Positions 12,486 through 25,772 of a DNA stretch of 64,000 nucleotides are shown here, piece after piece. Below the pieces are notes generated by a model that was given only the letters and a program-made list of their open reading frames with translations, did no database searches and was not told the origin of the DNA. Numbering within the stretch: position 1 is the first letter of the stretch; every line of letters starts with the position of its first letter. The position numbers were made by a program, and so were the translations under genes. This DNA comes from Steromphala cineraria (Eukaryota > Mollusca > Gastropoda > Trochida > Trochidae). Location of the stretch: the NCBI GenBank assembly GCA_916613615.1, contig OU744723.1, positions 65,046,239-65,110,238 of the forward strand, given 5' to 3'.

Positions 12486-14154
12486 GTAAATTGTAAAAAA
12501 AGAAACGACCTATGTTATCGAGGTGATCATTTCAGCACTTAACATTATCGATTAGGACGGAAAGCCACTTCCCGGGTGATTGACATATCATGTCTATTGC
12601 TTGTCACGGTATTCAGGAAGGTGTACTTAGCTGTTTCCAATTTAAGTCTTTACTGGGGATATATAGAGAGCAATGCGTGATTTCCCACTTTCCGGATAAC
12701 ATAGCAATTGTTTCTAACGGCTTGTAACTATGTAAGATTTACTTTTTTTATGTTGCAAATAAAATTGAGAAAATACCATAAATCATTTTCTGACTGGCCA
12801 TTTTCTAAAGTTTAAATAATACATGTCTTTTAGTATTATTAATCAAATTGGCGATGCTATCACTCAGCCTTTTGCAATGATAAACTCTGATTTTGAATCT
12901 GTTCTTTTCTTGAAACCACAATAATTTCCTTAACGTTATATTCATGTGAAATTTCGATATCGCTGTTACTCGCATCTAATGCATATAACATGCAACTTAG
13001 TTAAGTCAGTCCTTTTGAATTTTGTTATGTGTTTTGTCAGTTTGACATCCATACATTGCTTATCTTTTTATGTAGAGAAATGTAACTTACACCTTTACGA
13101 GTATATGTTGTGTTACCACTCTACATCAAAGATGCAACATAGTTACTTATAAGGCAACTGTTATTCTGTTTGCTTATGTAGTAATTTGTATACATTTAAT
13201 GTAATAGTGACGAAAAAAGGAATGCAATATTCGCAGACGGAACAGGATCTATCAAAAATATAACTCAAATATCTTAAAGACTATGTATTATCAGAAATTA
13301 TGTATTATCAGATACACCAAGTTGTCAAACAGACCAATTGCAGAAAGTAACAGATAAATAATGAAAATTAAATTTATTGTTCTAAATAAAGTAAGTTATC
13401 TAGATCACATATTCTACAAACCAGACCCACCTTGAGGTTGAATGTGTTATCAATTTGTAGAACCAGGTTTGTGTTATCTCAAGGATCACGTGACCCTTGA
13501 CTGATAACACATGGACAACCAGTGACAATACAGAAATGTCATCATCAAATAGCAAACTGCCTAGAGAAATGTGTGTCATGGTTTTGATCCTTATATACAG
13601 ATATTTTACTATTTAAATCATAATGTGACTGAAGAAGATTTTGGATCTGCACTAAATTCAATAAAATAGATATTAACTATCGTATTCTTTTTATTTTAAA
13701 TTTTTACAGATCACAAGTTATATGATATTGTTCAGTTTTGAATCGTGTTTGTCAAATTTTTCCTTTTTTATACCTTGTTGCACTTCAAAGGGTTTTCCGG
13801 TGGCGAGGGAATCTCTTCTTTCAGTGACACATTAAATGTTTATTTAAAGGGTTTTGTACTGTTTTAAAGCATTGTGGTCCATGAACGGTAAGGAATGCGA
13901 TGTTGCAGTGATTAGAATTCCACATTACAATTCAAATAGTCAACCTTGGCAAACTACGTAAAATATGACACACTTTCTCCGTTTCTTTGTATTCTATCTA
14001 AAGCAAGATTCTTGAACTACGGCGTGGAAGATTAGTCAAAGAACGTTTTAGGAGTTTCAGACTAGAGGTTGGAAGCCCATTCACAAATTAGAAATATCCT
14101 TATCCACTCTGAAATGACATTCTCGTGACTCTTTTGAAATTCACCAGAGATTCC
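12486..14154. other. Intergenic, nothing recognised
   Basis: Only small imperfect inverted repeats (for example around 13410-13500, including TCACGTGA). No supportable gene. Confidence 0.4.
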
Positions 14155-14410
14155 CAGGGGCGGATATAGGATTTTCGTTTGGTAGGTGTGCATGCACCCG
14201 ATGTTTGTCACAATTACGACTATTGAAATTATAACTTTGATTTGACGAATATGTGTATACAAGACAATAAACGTTTCTTGTATACTTTTATCTCGTGGAG
14301 AATCAAGGCACACAAAATCCACTTTATTTATAACCCTCTTGGGAGGGGTGCGCACCAACGCACCAACGCACCAAACGTCCCCCCTCCCCCTTTCTGGATC
14401 CGCCAATTGA
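14155..14410. mobile_element. hAT-like miniature element, degraded
   Basis: The left end CAGGGGCGGATATAGG and the right end TCTGGATCCGCC are imperfect inverted partners, and an internal tandem GCGCACCAACGCACCAACGC lies near 14350. CAGGGGCGGATC-type termini are typical of non-autonomous hAT elements. The right terminus is decayed and no clean 8-bp target duplication is visible. Confidence 0.5.
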
Positions 14411-15109
14411 TGCTAGTACTAAGAATTGACATCCTAGGATAATATGGAACGTAATCTTGTGTTTGGATTACAAAGTCATTCTCACGGTTACCGGGTAAAC
14501 ATCTAGCGTGATAAGAAGTAAGGTAACAGAAAGGTCATCATCTCATCTCTAGCCTGCTTGATCAACTCATAGTTATCTCAGGTGTAAACTCAATCACTCT
14601 TTTTCAGGAAATCAATGATTATGGTTGTAACTTTTAGAAATATTAGCAAAAACAATACAATCTATAATCTTTCGAAGTAGCCTTCGGTTCAAGTGCGCTA
14701 TTCCCTTCTTTTTCATTTCTTTTAAAAAAACTAGTTCAATATTGCCCATTGAGGTATAGAAAAAATTAACTTTTTTCTGGTTTCTGCCTGTGTCAGTTTC
14801 AGTCACAGGCATCAAGCCATATATTCCATATTCAGTCAGAGGTCACCAGAAACAAGTCAACCTAAGAGGGGTGTGAGTTCAGTCATATCGAACTAATCCT
14901 AATGGTAATAAAGGTCGACATATCACTGCTCCCTGCCATACCTGGTTGATTGTCATTATTGTATACAGCAAAACATACTCTAACAATATCGCACACTGCT
15001 ATTGATTAATGCGCTATATAAATTCAAGTGAACTATCCCAGTAGGTATGTGTAAGGGTAGGTCTGGGTGACTGACCTGAACTAGCCAATGACCACATGCA
15101 TAGAGGATT
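14411..15109. other. Intergenic, nothing recognised
   Basis: No exon or repeat identified. Confidence 0.4.
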
Positions 15110-15410
15110 TTATATGAGTGTCCATGACTTACAATGTTTACGACACAAGTGGCTAAATATTAGTATTTCCCGAGCGGTAGCGAGGGATATACTGATATTT
15201 ACTAGGCTTAAGTGTCGTAAACATAGTATATCATGGCACGAATATGATATTATGTTTATTACCGTTATTCCACATTGAAAGAAAATACTCAAAACCTACT
15301 TTTCAGTCGGCCTTTATAGATTGTGACGTCATAGGTGAACCGTGACGTCAAAACATTGATTATAACGTGACGTCACATTGAAAAAGTGATATTTTGCCCT
15401 AGGGCAACAT
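15110..15410 (-). repeat. TGACGTCA-rich dispersed repeat, copy 2 (inverted)
   Basis: Reverse-complement relative of 10947-11300: GTTTACGACAC blocks first, then AAAACCTACTT, three TGACGTCA-type sites (about 15325-15376) and the GATATTTTGCCCTAGGGCAA box. The terminal piece that should follow is displaced to 15885-15925, so about 470 bp lies inside the copy. Confidence 0.7.
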
Positions 15411-15432
15411 TAAACAATTATTGACTTCAAGT

Positions 15433-15534
15433 GAGGTTGATCCAATGATTTGTCGACCTTGGGCACGTGATATTCACCGAGGCAACGCCGAGGTGAATAT
15501 AACGTGTCCAAGGTCGACAAATCATTGGATCAAC
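15433..15534. repeat. Long near-perfect hairpin
   Basis: Arms of about 45 bp starting GGTTGATCCAATGATTTGTC are complementary across a short GC-rich loop around CGAGGCAACGCCGA. The hairpin sits inside the inverted TGACGTCA repeat, so it is probably part of the sequence that split it. Confidence 0.8.
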
Positions 15535-15884
15535 CGAATCTGGAAGTCTATGATTGTTTTATTATATGAAAAATGTTCTTGAATCACGTTTCTTCTGTGC
15601 AAATAAGGGACATCACTCTCATATGCCTAAAACAATAAGGGACATAACTCTAATTCAGCACAGTCACGAAGCGATGCCTATTGCTTAATTAACAGCGTAA
15701 CATGTGATGTACGGAGTTCGAGACGTAATTCTCAAATCTATTTTTAGCCACAGGAGGTGCTTGGATTGTTATATCAACCTCTCGCGCTTCACACAGGTTG
15801 ACATTGCTTGACGTCAATGCGGTCATGTGACCAAGTGGGCCAATCGGAAAGACGGATATGATCCATCCATATAATAAATACAAA

Positions 15885-15925
15885 ATATGAACCTCGATAT
15901 GACTTCCCTCGTAGGTAATACATAT
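15885..15925 (-). repeat. Detached terminal piece of the inverted TGACGTCA repeat
   Basis: The reverse complement reads TATTACCTACGAGGGAAGTC then ATATCGAGGTTCATATT, matching the start of copy 1 at 10947-10990. It marks the far side of the split in copy 2. Confidence 0.6.
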
Positions 15926-16462
15926 GTTTTATGTTTTATGTTTGAGAACCGATTTCTATCTTGTTCACAAGACGTATTATTAATTTTCAATTCAATAACA
16001 AAACATGTTATCTACATGTTATTAACCTTGTTTAGTTTTACGATACTTTAGATAACCTCAAAAATGATATATCTAATGATTTATTCATTAAAATAACACA
16101 ATTTCCTTTCATGAAATGGTTTATGTTCTGCCTTTCCCTTAACACTAGGAAATGACCTAAATTTACTAGGCTGTGTTTCTCATATATTTTGTGATATTTT
16201 CTTAGTTTTAAACTGATTATTTAACTCGAATTAAAAAAAATAAATATTTATTCACCAAGAAATACAAAGTCCATTCACAAGTTTATCGTCACTATTTCTG
16301 ACATATATGCTCATGGTCATATTGACTGGAGTTTACTTTCATAAAATAAGATAACTATTGGATTGATTCAAAATTCTATATTCAATGACTTATTCATGAC
16401 AACATTTTACAATGCCCTCTCGTCAATATACTTTTCTCGACGTCCACTAGTGTGTATTCCCA
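15926..16462. other. Intergenic, nothing recognised
   Basis: AT-rich sequence with no exon or repeat found. Confidence 0.4.
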
Positions 16463-16889
<427 letters not shown>

Positions 16890-17754
16890 CAAGTGTAATC
16901 AAATTACTAAAATCGTATATAACAGCAGTATTTCTATCAAAACAACCATTATCGCAATGTCTATTGCCATTATGGTTTACCCTTAGTATTAATTGACAGT
17001 AATGTCATAATATGGCAGTGCTAACTGCTACATTTATCACCAGTTCTGCTGTGAATTGCATTAATAATAACTAATAACAACACATATCATTTGAACTAAG
17101 TGACTAGAAATTTCGTTATGTTATACTTAAACACATTTCATCTTTCAAGAGATTTCATCTCTGTATTCAATACTATTCATATATACTATACTATAGGCTT
17201 GTTTACACTTCGGATAGGAATAACAGTTTATATTTGCGTTTTGTCGTTGAAATAATGATTTCTCAAATTAGAGTAATTTAGAAAAGGTTGTAAGGGAGCG
17301 TCCAAAGTCAGACAGCATAATTGAATGTTGAAACTATATTGATTTCTTTCTAAAATCTAAATTCCTGTTTCTAACAACAGGTATGTTTTAAATGTAAAAA
17401 ACGCATATAATGAAACGGTCTTGAAGTTATAAACTTAGATTCGTCCTTGAGCATGTAACTAAATTGATTATCAGTCTCTCACAAACATCAAATATTTAAC
17501 CATTTAAAAACGATTACGATAAAACGATTATATATGATTAACTCCTATATCACTTTAAAAAAGAACCGTAAAAACCTTTTAAAGAAAGATTATGTTTATA
17601 CATTTCAATTATGGCGGTTGACCTTCACATGCAATTATCGAAATTAACAAAACCCGAAAACAGAAACAACCAAAATCAAAATAAACAAGTAAATAATAAA
17701 TACATAAAACCTCTCATCTATCAAAATCAATTATAAAATGTCAAATAAACTTAC
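16890..17754. other. Spacer between CT elements
   Basis: AT-rich with no exon or repeat recognised, up to the donor-like site at 17754-17749 on the minus strand. Confidence 0.4.
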
Positions 17755-18060
17755 CTGAATTAAATGAAAGAATATCCAATTCACAACGCGTACGCTAGAC
17801 CGGACCTTGTCCTATGATAAGACTAAACGCGCCCTCTTGGTTTTATCTCTATCTATCCATGCCTTTCTGCACGTCCCTCAAATCCGGGGAATACCCTCTC
17901 TGACCTTCACAAGGTCAATGAAGGAATTCCGCCAGCGCGTGAAATACAACTGGTCATCCGCGACTGTATAGCACAATCAATGACGTATAGCCGATCGAAC
18001 GCTATTGCGATTTGTGCTGTGTAGGTTTAGTGTAGCGGCGTGGTACGTGTGGATTGAGGG
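17755..18060 (-). promoter_or_regulatory. Possible 5' untranslated exon/promoter, minus strand
   Basis: Minus-strand sequence ends TTCAG followed by the perfect donor GTAAGT (17754-17749). The 300 bp upstream on that strand is clearly GC- and CpG-richer than the surroundings. This combination fits a non-coding first exon with its promoter. No coding exon was found downstream on the minus strand within the window, and the right boundary is a guess. Confidence 0.3.
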
Positions 18061-18533
18061 TTGTTAGGTCGTGAATAGAACGCGGTTTGATAACGTGGCC
18101 GGATATATTCAGCTTCCGTGATTGGAGTTTAAATAATTTGACGTTATTGTGCAATGTTTATGATTCTCTATTTGCGACGGGAAGAATATGATGAACATAT
18201 ATACAAAGCGGGGATTGTTTTAGTAACTTGATTTTGTATGGATAGTATTTAGATGATTAGAGCGACATTGTGGTATGTATTGATCTATAGTGAATGTCAA
18301 CATGACTATTTAATTAAGTTTAGGGCCTGGTATCGTGTTATACTTGTGGGTGTTGATTGTATCAATACTATATCATCTGAATAGTTTGTTTGTTTGTTTT
18401 GTATTGTTGTTTAAAGGTGCACATGACTGTAGTCCAAGGAAGATTTAGATACATGTCTCCCGTGTGTGTCTGTAATTTGTCTTTTCCCCCCTGTATCTAC
18501 ATTAAGTAATATAATCTCTCTGTCTCTCCCCCT

Positions 18534-19054
<521 letters not shown>

Positions 19055-19404
19055 TGAATTCTACCCCTATTTCTCCCTGTTTCCTCTCCCCTCTTCTATA
19101 GCCCCCACTCTCTGTTTCGATGTTTAAAGTGTTAACGCGGAATGAATAGTACCCTAACGAATGAGTATATGCACGTACAGGGTGTCGGATCTACGTACAT
19201 GTATCAATTCATTAGCTTGGCTATTGTTCCATGTGTTCGCTGTATTTGAATAGGATATGAGGATATGTTTACTCGTTGTGGTATATCAAAACTCAATGAC
19301 TTCCTGATTCATCGTTATCACATTAACCTCGTTGAGATTTAACAAACATATCTATACATTCAGGAACGTTGTAAGCTTGTTTTGCATCGCTTACGGAAAG
19401 GCAA
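19055..19404. other. Intergenic, nothing recognised
   Basis: No exon or repeat identified. Confidence 0.4.
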
Positions 19405-19769
19405 TTAAAGGGACAGTCCTATCGGGTTTTTTATTATGGCAACGAAATTCAAGGGGATATTTCAGTTTATGTTCATAATGCTTTTAGTAAATGATTAGTA
19501 AATGATTATAACATGGAAACGAAATTGAACGGGATATTTCAGTTAATATGTATAATGCTATTAGTAAATGCTAAGTAAATGATTATAACATGGAAACGAA
19601 ATTCAAGGGGATATTTCAGTTTTTTAGTAAATGCTTATAACACATCCAAGTTGAAGCATGTCACTGGTGGTAACATTTTGTGGATTTATAATGAATAATA
19701 ACTGATGAAGAGCACACATGCAAATTTCATTTCCACAAAAAAAAACCTGATAGAACTGTCCCTTTCATT
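19405..19769. mobile_element. TIR miniature element with internal tandem repeats
   Basis: Ends AAAGGGACAGTCCTATCGGG and, inverted, AAAGGGACAGTTCTATCAGG give a TIR of about 30 bp. The left flank is TTAA; the right flank is mutated. The inside holds three imperfect units starting near 19442, 19521 and 19597, each with AACGAAATT, GGGATATTTCAGTT and TTAGTAAATG. No gene. The termini resemble but differ from the 364-bp family. Confidence 0.75.
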
Positions 19770-21319
19770 GCCAAAATAGTTTGCATGATATTCAGTTGTC
19801 CCTAATTTCATCAATACGATCAATCTGCTACGCTTAAAAAGAATCGAGTAGTTTCCATGGTAACGATGAGATGTGGCGTCACTTGAAAATGTTTGGTTTA
19901 TGCTTATCTCACATGAAATAAATTCAAATGTTTGCTTAACAGTTACGGATTAGAATTTTGAAGATAAAAAGATAATTGTAAAACATGCTTTCTCAATTTG
20001 ATCAATTAGCCAAAAGTTTTTTTAAAAAATAATGTGTAAGGATAAACATTCTAAAATTGGCGAAACATGCTGTACAATACGCTTTTTTTAACTTGACCAT
20101 TTAGCCTATGGTGAAGTAAAAATATAAGTAAAACTATAAGTAATACATGTTCAAATTGTATTCCTGTTACAGACGTAGAAGCCAATAGGTGTGGAAAACA
20201 CATTAAAGAAATCCTACTTGCAGTTTGGGATTTATTGAATATTTTATGAGCGCCTCTTTTCGCTCGTTAAATACCAACCCATTCACTCGTTTCATAAATA
20301 TGTTATGATACGGGACGTCGTTTAGTATTCTCTATATCTATAGAGTTTAGTGATACATATCAGTCATGATTTAATTGCGAGGGTAGCGCGAGAATGGTTG
20401 AAACAAAGGGTTAAGAAAATATGTCTTTAATTCAATATCAATCAGCTATAAACAGTTATTCTAAATGAAGAATACCAAGTCTGTCTCAACCTCGTCCACA
20501 GGCTCGATACACCGAGAGACGTAACAGCACTGTGAGGAGTTTGATTCTGTCTATCAAGGATTATCTCCCTTGAAAGAATTATCGGCATCAAAAGTAAACT
20601 GAAGCAGAGGAAATAACAATTCAGGGTTTACGAAGATACGGTAAATAAGGGTATATGCGTGAAATAAGGAGCAGTTGTACGACGGAAGGATAAAATTCGA
20701 TAAAAAGAGATTAAATGGGAAATATCCAATTCAAATCACCTGGAAATGATGTAAGATAAGAAACTCTAGTTAATCTTCATTGTATCAATTGAATCTGAAC
20801 CCTCCGCATAACTTGTAACAGGAAATGTTTGGTAGTTTCATTTTGTCGTTTTAGACTTTGACTCTGAAATATTGACACAAGCGAAATAATCGGCGAGACT
20901 GTCGTTTTGTACACAAAATGAGAGTGTGCAAGAACGTGTCGCTAAGAAATCAGCGTTAGAAAGACATATATGCACATGACTCTACTATATACTACTACGT
21001 CTTTCTAACGCTTTTCTATGCGACATATATCCATTGATAAATATGTCTCTGTGTATTGTCAACGTTGGCAGTTACAAATGTTGACATCATGTCTGTTTGG
21101 CCATATTACGAGCATTTTACGTACGCTTCCAGCAATTCCAGTTCAACTTCCACATTTGACACTTAAGCGGATCGAACGTGAAATAAAAATTGCGCAGATT
21201 CTCTTTAAAAAGACTAGAGTGACATCATCACCATGGCTTGAATACTTCGCAGGGCGTATGGCAGTAAATTCACATTTACTTGTATACTAGACTACTGTTA
21301 TAGAAGAGAATAAAATATT
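19770..21319. other. Intergenic with one small hairpin
   Basis: A 13-bp inverted repeat GCGTTAGAAAGAC lies at 20953-20965 and 20999-21011. A 90-codon open frame at 21018 has no family features. Otherwise nothing recognised. Confidence 0.4.
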
Positions 21320-21900
21320 TTCACGGGGTGAACCATCCTGTAAACCAGCCGACCATTTTATTTATCTCGTTTCGCTTCGAAATTGTCCCCTGTAGTTTTG
21401 GGCCTTAAAATCGCCGAATCGCAAAATGGAAATTCCTTTTGTGTTAATAGAACGCAAATCAAGAAACACTCTCATATAGATGCAAGGCACTACTCACCGG
21501 AGGTAATCCAAGGTTCATTTAAGTTTTCCCGACTCTACATTACGGTCCTGTGTTTATGTCGAGAATGATTGTCAAAACAGTAGACATCACGTAATGATGT
21601 CTTCAAGTGTTACTAGCTTGTTGTATTTAGCGCGTATTGAATGTACTGTATAGAGGGATACTTGAATATGTATATCACTGATGAGTGTATCAAGTATTAA
21701 ATGTACGTTTAATAGGTTAAAAGGTTTAAAAGGTTCGTTCGTAAGGAGACCCGACTATAGAAGGACAGCGTTGATTGGATCAATAGATAAGCCATAGACT
21801 TTACTGTGATTAGTAGCAGTTGTGTGGCGATTTTAAGGCCTAAAACTACAGGGAACTATTCAAAGCGAAGCAAGAGAAATGACAGGAGGGTGTACCTGCA
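21320..21900. repeat. Inverted-repeat element, ~80-bp arms
   Basis: The left arm (about 21325-21410: ATCCTGTAAACC, TTCGCTTCGAA, CCCTGTAGTTTTGGGCCTTA) is matched in reverse complement by 21825-21895 (TAAGGCCTAAAACTACAGGG, GCGAAGCAAG, GACAGGAGGG). The centre contains a smaller inverted pair around GATACTTGAATA/GTATCAAGTATT. No transposase frame is seen. Confidence 0.6.
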
Positions 21901-22079
21901 GCTGAACATCTCGACAACTGTCCTAAAATATGAAATCAACTTTTGAAATAAATACTAACCTCAGGAATATCACTCTTAATGATATAAACGTAATGCTGAG
22001 TCCTGACTTTCGAGGGAAGTAAAGTAAAGTAAAGTAGATATTTTCAGATGTTAGATGCACATATGCCACAAAAAAGAAA

Positions 22080-22470
22080 TTTCAAGCTCGACTGAAAAAG
22101 GTTGAATAGAGAAGTGACATATCACCAGCAGTTACTAGCAATTGTACAAGGCCATGAACTAGTGAAATTATTATGAAAAAAAAAATATTCTGAACTTGCA
22201 AGGAGAAACTAGTTGATACATTAATTATTTGGCAGATGCGCTACAAAAAGAATCGTTTCTCAATTTGAAATCTCAATCTCAATAACAAAAGTTCTTTAAA
22301 GAAAAGTGACATATCACCACCTAGCAATTGTACAATGCCATCAATCATGAAATTATTATGAAAATAATTCTGAACTTGCAAAGATAAATTATTTTATGAT
22401 AGATGCATCAACATGCTACAAAACGAATCTTCCCAGAGTAGGAAAACTAAAATTCAATTAAAAGTTTTGA
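22080..22470 (+). repeat. Imperfect tandem duplication (~190-bp unit)
   Basis: The blocks AGTGACATATCACCA, CTAGCAATTGTACAA, GCCAT, TGAAATTATTATGAAAA and TTCTGAACTTGCAA occur in the same order at about 22112-22205 and 22305-22390. It lies next to the DIRS-like relic. A short AAAGT microsatellite precedes it at 22019. Confidence 0.7.
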
Positions 22471-22679
22471 CACCAAATAAATAGTAGTGTCTTACTAACA
22501 AATGAACTATGATGGTGACCAATTGAAATTCTTCTAGTCAAAAACAAAGTTCTGTTACCAGATAAAATCGGGATTGGATATATTTGAAAAAGCAAATGTC
22601 TTGTGACGGCGATGCAAAATTTCAATCATGAAAGAACTAGTTTTTATCTTTTTTTCTGTTTTAACACACAAAGGGTTCT

Positions 22680-23240
22680 TCAATCTTGGTTCTTACATCT
22701 TCGTTTCGAAACGATTTTAGACAGGTTGCTCAGCACTCGGCCTTGAAGACTAACATTGATAAAGTGTTCCCCTGTGCGGGCCCGGTGAGGGGCCGATTTT
22801 GGGGGGGGGGGGCTTCACTACTTTGTCAGCAACTGGCACCAATTAGGTTTAGTCCTGTTCGTTTGTCGGATACTTGGTCGGGATCTCGTCCGCTCCCTGA
22901 CTGTTCACACATGTGACCCAGTTTTTTTGTCCAATACCTACGCGACTTCAACATCCACTTGCTTATGTATTTGGACGATGGGGTCGCTCACGCAGCTCAG
23001 GTTCAGGATAAAGCTGTTCCGTTGTCTAGGATGGTTAGTGAACCTAGAGAAGTCGGACCTGGTCGAGGAGACTCGCCTGACGTTCTTAGGAGCCATCCTA
23101 GACACTTAGCTGTCCCGAGGGTTCATAACGAGGGGACGGAAGGGGAGGGTGGTACCCCCCTCCAGGCCCAGGAGAGGACAGTCCTCTTAACAGGATGGTC
23201 TCGTGGTTTCTATAGATGCTCTATGCAATAAACTTTGGAT
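22680..23240 (+). pseudogene. DIRS-like retroelement reverse transcriptase, decayed fragment
   Basis: Read across frames, the region shows APxLFTHVTQ (about 22890), NIHLLMYLDDG (22950-22982) and WLVNLEKSDLVEETRLTF then LGAILDT (23030-23109). These are the conserved tail of the reverse-transcriptase palm of DIRS/Ngaro-type tyrosine-recombinase elements: the catalytic YLDD box, then the N-x-x-KS and LGxxLDT boxes. A G-run (22800-22812), frame breaks and missing ends make it clearly dead. A larger relative is at 55960. Confidence 0.75.
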
Positions 23241-23499
23241 CGCATCGTTTGTTTTGTTGTTTTGTTCTTTTTATTGATTCGGTTGTGTTAATCAGAAGCT
23301 TGAGTATCTGGGTTGTTGAGTTCGAATCCAAAACCAATTAGACAGCCAAAAACTGATGATCAAATGAAACAGTGAGCATGACACGCAAACGCAACCAAGT
23401 GCATGTACCTTTAAAGTGTATGTTCATTCACTCCACTCAAGTCCTTTACAAGCAAACACAATTTTGAAGGTCAGTCAATTTCCGGACAGGATAAAGTGA

Positions 23500-24130
23500 A
23501 GAAAAGACAAATGACATGGAAATGGCACCCAAGAACTCTTCAGATGTTGTGAGTACCGGACACTTCCCTGTGCATCTGTCAATCGATTTTTGACTCAACA
23601 ACGACGCAAGTCAGCTGGAACAGTGAAAGATCGTCCCCGACTTGGTACATCATCTGTGACATTGTTTTTCATGACCATTTTTCCGATTTTCACACCGGAA
23701 AAAATTCAGATTCCCAACGGCATATGAGAATGACAAGAGAACGATTGGGACAAGCCTGCGTCACATCAATGGTCATGCGGTATGAATACGTTTTGCTGCT
23801 TATAATATCCGCTTCTGATATCCTTTCCAGGATATGGCCCTCACTGAGACTTGTCAGACAACAATGGGCAGCTAACAGAACCAATCTTGGTACCAGATGG
23901 TGGCAATACATCATAAATACTGTTGATCAAGCAAGATTCAATCTCCTCTTTGCAAATGGGCTGGAAGAGTTTTGACTCCTCAGAAGTGACTCACCCTAAA
24001 TGGAGCCCATCGAACATTTGTGGGACGAAGTTCTTCAACAACATTTGGAGACCATCCCTAAACACTTTCAGGTCTTAAAATTCTCAGCAACTGCAAACAT
24101 GTCTTAGAGCACAAGGGGGACACGCAATAT
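23500..24130 (+). pseudogene. Tc1/mariner transposase, decayed
   Basis: About 23585-23660 reads RRKSAGTVKDRPRLGTSSVT, the second helix-turn-helix border seen in Tc1 transposases (usual form GTxxDRPRSGRPR). A frameshifted middle carries RTIGTSLRHINGHAV (about 23735). The end reads MEPIEHLWDE (24001-24030), the C-terminal catalytic block (NPIEHxWDEL). Stops and frameshifts interrupt it, and the terminal repeats were not identified. Confidence 0.75.
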
Positions 24131-24599
24131 ACGGATTCAAAATCATCCCTGCTGTGTTTCCCGTTTTTGTGAAGTCACATGTGATGATTTGTTGTTGTTT
24201 GAGGTTGAATTGTTAATTCAGCTTTATAATATAACAATGGTTAGATTACAAATTGCGTTTTATTGCCGTTGAGTATATAGAAAATATAGAACAAATAAGT
24301 TTTTTCGCTTGTTGGTGCATCTACATGTAAGTGAATATACGATGTAATTAAGGTTTGGCATGAACGTCTATATACAAAAACAACTTTTAGCAACGATATC
24401 AATTCAGAGGAAGGGTCAGCCATTGACCATATGCCTAATTACCAATTACCAATTTTTGGCATGCTGTCAGATGGGTTTTTAAATAGGGATTTTCTTAAAA
24501 AGCTAAAAAGCTTCCATGTGGACATTCCGCGAGAAATATCAGCAGGAAAACAAATGTAGCGGTTAATTATGAAATACAAATATGTTAACAAACACTTTT
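24131..24599. other. Intergenic, nothing recognised
   Basis: No supportable gene. Short open frames lack family features. Confidence 0.4.
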
Positions 24600-25018
24600 A
24601 TCCTACCTCATGTAAGAATCTCGATCTGTGATTGGTTCACGTGACCCTGGATAAATACTGATATCACCTCTTGAGCGGGGTGATAAATCATTTATACCCC
24701 GGCAGATTAAAAGCATGAAAAATGCATGCAGACTGAGCGTCTTGTAATGTACAATGTATGTTACCTCGAACACATGATCAAGCTGGTTACTTTTGATCAA
24801 CCGGTATAACTAAAGTAAAATGAGTTACGCAGTTAACGTTTTTCTTACTTTTTATCTTTATATTATATGCGTTTGTTTAAACATTCGGTAAGATAAAATC
24901 GTTATACCATTCAGAGGCGGGGTCATGGGGAGATATCAGTCTCTCGCTTGGTGTTATGCAACTCGCCTTCGGATATGTTCCCATTTATCCCGCCTCTGAA
25001 TGGTATAACTTATAATGT
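24600..25018 (+). repeat. Twin dispersed repeat, copy 1
   Basis: About 420 bp that recurs in the same orientation at 52689-53140 with about 85 percent identity by eye: TCCTACCTCATGTAAGAATC, GATTGGT-CACGTGACCCTG, ATTTATACCCCGGCA, TTACCTCGAACACATGAT. It ends in an inverted repeat (24901-24925 with 24986-25010, GTTATACCATTCAGAGGCGG). The copy has lost most of the inner hairpin arm that copy 2 keeps. No open frame is conserved. Confidence 0.85.
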
Positions 25019-25547
25019 AATGAACTATCACGTTATCCATTTAGTTTTCACATTTCTAGGATGCCTCAAAGACATCCTTAATAACATGATATTTGTACTA
25101 GGATAAGCAGGTAGGCAAATAAACTTACGCTTCGCAACTGTATACTTTTCAGTTGTTAATCAGAACAGGGTTTTCTTCATATGCATTCAATTCGTACTTG
25201 TACATGTATATTTGGGTGAAAAAGATTGATGAACAATAATAACATAACCGAATTCCTTATCACATGATATTTTCCTGAGAAGTTAAGAAACAAAATGTTG
25301 TAAGCCAACTCTATATACTGCAAAAACGACAAAAATGGAAAATAAACACGATTTCTGACCTATTTCTAAATGACATCAAGTCTCTGTTTAATATCAGTTA
25401 TGTTTGTTGTTATAGAAACACTATGATAGCTTATGTTTTGTGAACAAATCAAATGACCAATAAATAATTAATTGAAGGAATCCACTTGATTAAAAGCTCT
25501 TACAAATGACTTTATTTCATTTGGAGAAGGTTGTGTGATTAGATAAG
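25019..25547. other. Intergenic upstream of the apple-like exon
   Basis: AT-rich. It may hold the promoter of the exon at 25548, but no clear core motif can be defended. Confidence 0.35.
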
Positions 25548-25772
25548 ATGAAGAGCTGTAGATGGAAGGAATTGTTCATTGTCTACCTGTTGTTTAATTT
25601 GATTGTCAATGCCAGAGAAAATGGAGAAATGGAACTGATACAATGCTGTATTAAATGTATTGCATTGCCTACATGTACCCGATTTCCGTACAGTACAGTT
25701 AACAAGACATGCCAAGGCGAAGTGCTTAAACCATCATTGTTGACAGATTACAAGACTTTCTACGTGGAACAG
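25548..25772 (+). CDS. First exon: signal peptide plus apple/PAN-like Cys module
   Basis: The ATG opens a 75-codon frame ending at the donor CAG/GTAATG (25773), phase 0. Residues 1-22 form a typical signal peptide: basic start, then FIVYLLFNLIVNA. The following segment has the spacing CCIKC-x6-C-x10-C around FPYS, then YKTFYVEQ, which resembles short molluscan apple/PAN-like modules used in secreted or surface proteins (family resemblance, not proven). The next firm exons on this strand are at 31311-36489 and start in phase 1, so at least one phase 0-to-1 exon is missing if they belong together. It could instead be a gene fragment. Confidence 0.55.

Noticed and set aside
14062..14442. Opposed frames of 114 and 66 codons
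   Set aside because: Both lie over a degraded hAT-like miniature element and its low-complexity CACCAACG run.
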